From Betaproteobacteria bacterium (GTDB taxonomy: Bacteria > Pseudomonadota > Gammaproteobacteria > Burkholderiales > SG8-41), in the NCBI GenBank assembly GCA_028292065.1, contig JAQGNC010000374.1, forward strand, positions 1 through 7,344: a stretch of DNA of 7,344 nt, read 5' to 3'. This document shows, piece after piece, positions 6,269-7,344 of the stretch (position 1 is its first letter; each line of letters starts with the position of its first letter). The notes under the pieces were generated by a model. The model made no database searches. It was not told the origin of the DNA and worked only from the letters and a program-made list of their open reading frames with translations. A program made the translations under genes and the position numbers.

Positions 6269-6667
6269 TCAGCGCTTCGCGGCACGAAACACCCAGTGCC
6301 TCGCCAGCGCGAAATTGACCGCCAGCCCGAGCGCGGAGCCCGCCACCAGCGGCACGAGCGCGTGCCGGTCGAGCGCCGGCACGAGCCAGATGACCGCCGT
6401 ATAAGCGAGCAGGTTCACGAGCAGTCCTACACCCTGGGTGCTCAGGTATCGCGCGAGCTCGGGCCAGCCGCCGCGGGTGGCGAACGTGTAGCGGTGATTG
6501 AGCCACCACGTCACCACGACGGCGACTGGAAAGGACACCGCGCGGCACGGCAATGCGCTCCAGCCCCAGCGATACTGCAGGAACGCGATCAGCGCGGCCT
6601 CGACGAAAAAGCCGCACCCGCCGACCGCGCAGTAACGGATGAACTGAACGAATGTGCGGGAGGTCAC
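6269..6667 (-). CDS. GtrA-family four-helix membrane protein, putative lipid-linked sugar flippase
   Basis: The family fold (four membrane helices of about 20 residues) begins at TFVQFIRYCAVGGCGFFVEAAL and ends with the signature LAVNFALARHWVFRAAKR. GtrA proteins are proposed to move polyprenyl-phosphate-linked sugars across the inner membrane. The start is uncertain. GTG at 6667 gives 132 residues, the usual length; GTG at 6694 gives 141 and ATG at 6760 gives 163, none with a convincing ribosome binding site. I prefer 6667 because a promoter-like pair at 6725-6697 would start transcription near 6690 and because the family homology begins shortly after it. It ends nine bases before the GT39 gene, with the stop codon forming part of the next ribosome binding site. 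Confidence 0.85.
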   Translation of the reverse strand: MTSRTFVQFIRYCAVGGCGFFVEAALIAFLQYRWGWSALPCRAVSFPVAVVVTWWLNHRYTFATRGGWPELARYLSTQGVGLLVNLLAYTAVIWLVPALDRHALVPLVAGSALGLAVNFALARHWVFRAAKR

Positions 6668-6696
6668 TGCGCGGCTTGAAACATCATGGCGCACGG

Positions 6697-6725
6697 ATAG
6701 TAAATGAACGCGACCACACTGTGAA
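6697..6725 (-). promoter_or_regulatory. Possible promoter for the GtrA-GT39 pair
   Basis: Minus-strand TTCACA (6725-6720; five of six match TTGACA) and TACTAT (6702-6697; four of six match TATAAT, with the key A2 and T6 kept) are separated by 17 bases. Transcription would begin near 6690, leaving about 23 bases before GTG 6667. It is weaker than the other promoter calls and could be chance. Confidence 0.35.
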
Positions 6726-6768
6726 TCGAGTGCCGCGCGCAAGGGCGGAAAACAGCGCATGCCCCAAA

Positions 6769-6798
6769 TTGACGCTGCTTCGACGCGCCGAATATAAT
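6769..6798 (+). promoter_or_regulatory. Sigma70-type promoter of the 3-hydroxyacyl-CoA dehydrogenase gene
   Basis: TTGACG (6769-6774; five of six) and a perfect TATAAT (6793-6798) are separated by 18 bases on the plus strand. Transcription would start near 6805, giving a leader of about 135 bases before the ATG at 6941. It points away from the GtrA gene. Confidence 0.6.
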
Positions 6799-6940
6799 CG
6801 TCGGCTCGCGACTCGCTGTCGTGCGCCGCCTCGACGCTTCACCCGCACCCCGTCTCACGGCTTACCGCCGCGTAGCCGCACGAAGCGCACCGGGCGTCCG
6901 CAGCGTCTCTTCTATCCTGTTGTCATTCCGAAAGAACAAT
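6799..6940 (+). other. Untranslated leader of the dehydrogenase gene
   Basis: I see no open frame that resembles a protein, no RNA gene and no known riboswitch here. A small inverted repeat, CGGCT (6858-6862) with AGCCG (6874-6878), could form a short hairpin, and an overlapping CGG-CTTA-CCG fold is an alternative. No T run follows, so it is not a terminator. The length is more than a simple leader needs, which is the only reason to list it. Confidence 0.3.
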
Positions 6941-7344
6941 ATGGCATTCGATGCGAACCGGCCGGACCTCACGATAGGCGTCATCGGCACCGGCGCGATG
7001 GGCAGAGGCATCGTTCAGGTCACCGCGGCAGGCGGGATGAACGTGATGATCATGGACGCGAGGCCCGGCGCCGCGCAGGAAGCCCGCGATTTCGTCGCCA
7101 AGATGATCGCGCGTGCCGCCGAAAAAGGCAGCATGACCAAGGACGCCGCCGATGCCGCGGTCGGCCGCATCAAGGTCGTCGCATCGCTCACCGAATTCAC
7201 GCCGTGCCATATGGTCGTCGAAGCGATCGCGGAGAACCTCGACGCCAAGCGCGAGCTTTTCGCGCAGCTCGAAGCCATCGTCACGCCGGATTGCATACTC
7301 GCGACGAACACGTCGTCGCTCTCGGTCACCACGATCGCCGCGAA
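6941..7344 (+). CDS. 3-hydroxyacyl-CoA dehydrogenase, N-terminal part (cut by the window edge)
   Basis: 134 residues are visible and the frame is open to the end of the window. It is the NAD-binding domain of the enzyme that oxidises (S)-3-hydroxyacyl-CoA to 3-ketoacyl-CoA in beta-oxidation, phenylacetate breakdown or polyhydroxyalkanoate-linked metabolism. Visible marks: the Rossmann motif G16-T-G-A-M-G21, the acidic end of the second strand (D39), MVVEAIAENLDAKRELFAQLE (91-111) and ATNTSSLSV (121-129) with the conserved Asn123 and Ser125 of the active site. The catalytic histidine and C-terminal domain would lie beyond 7344. The ATG at 6941 has only a weak ribosome binding site (AAGAA), but later starts would destroy the nucleotide-binding motif. 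A PaaH-like enzyme is likely; the exact pathway cannot be told from this part. It is divergent from, and functionally unrelated to, the glycan-type genes to its left. Confidence 0.93.
   Translation, partial: MAFDANRPDLTIGVIGTGAMGRGIVQVTAAGGMNVMIMDARPGAAQEARDFVAKMIARAAEKGSMTKDAADAAVGRIKVVASLTEFTPCHMVVEAIAENLDAKRELFAQLEAIVTPDCILATNTSSLSVTTIAA

Noticed and set aside
5009..6679. 556-residue plus-strand frame opposite the glycosyltransferase and GtrA genes
   Set aside because: It is a shadow frame with many Arg, Glu and Gln and no motifs; the minus-strand genes are clear membrane proteins.
6791..6822. Leftward promoter ACGACA / TATATT overlapping the TATAAT at 6793
   Set aside because: The spacer would be 20 bases and the -35 match only four of six; the rightward reading of the same bases is far better.
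1..7344. CRISPR arrays, tRNA or rRNA genes, insertion sequences, attachment sites
   Set aside because: I saw no spaced direct repeats, no cloverleaf or ribosomal sequence, no transposase or integrase and no terminal inverted repeats in the window.

Overview
The window is GC-rich chromosomal DNA with tightly packed genes, overlapping stops and starts, frequent TTG/GTG starts and good sigma70-type promoters. Together with a typical proteobacterial PaaH/FadB-type 3-hydroxyacyl-CoA dehydrogenase, this suggests a Gram-negative proteobacterium, most likely a betaproteobacterium. That placement is an inference from protein flavour and base composition, not a proof.

Layout. (1) 1-91 shows nothing I can name. 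92-120 is a promoter, followed by a rightward gene (143-1333) for a Tat-exported right-handed beta-helix (pectate-lyase-like) protein. (2) Facing it and overlapping its 3' end is a leftward cluster read from 4914 down to 1308: an SxtJ-family membrane protein (4914-4513), a 49-residue DUF5989/SxtK-like membrane peptide (4506-4357), an O-carbamoyltransferase of the NodU/CmcH/SxtI type (4344-2506) and a membrane-anchored SGNH/GDSL hydrolase (2519-1308). These match, part by part, the sxtJ-sxtK-sxtI-sxtL segment of the cyanobacterial saxitoxin cluster, but no toxin-core genes are visible here. The cassette appears to have its own promoter, buried in the end of the upstream gene (5001-4972), and a perfect palindrome that includes its first ribosome binding site (4924-4941). 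(3) Upstream on the same strand are a GT39/ArnT-type membrane glycosyltransferase (6259-4973) and a GtrA-family four-helix membrane protein (6667-6269), a pair that fits lipid-linked sugar flipping and transfer. (4) 6668-6940 is a divergent intergenic region carrying one putative promoter per direction. (5) From 6941 to the right edge is the N-terminal part of a 3-hydroxyacyl-CoA dehydrogenase, a core metabolic gene marking the border of the envelope/polysaccharide locus.

How it may work together (inference): GtrA and the GT39 enzyme would move and attach a sugar at the outer face of the inner membrane. The carbamoyltransferase would add carbamoyl groups to a hydroxyl of a sugar or other small acceptor in the cytoplasm, with SxtJ and DUF5989 as membrane partners. 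The SGNH protein would edit or transfer acyl (or carbamoyl) esters on the periplasmic side, and the exported beta-helix protein would bind or cut a polysaccharide. The product is most simply a decorated surface glycan or lipid. The least described part is what SxtJ and DUF5989 do next to a carbamoyltransferase.
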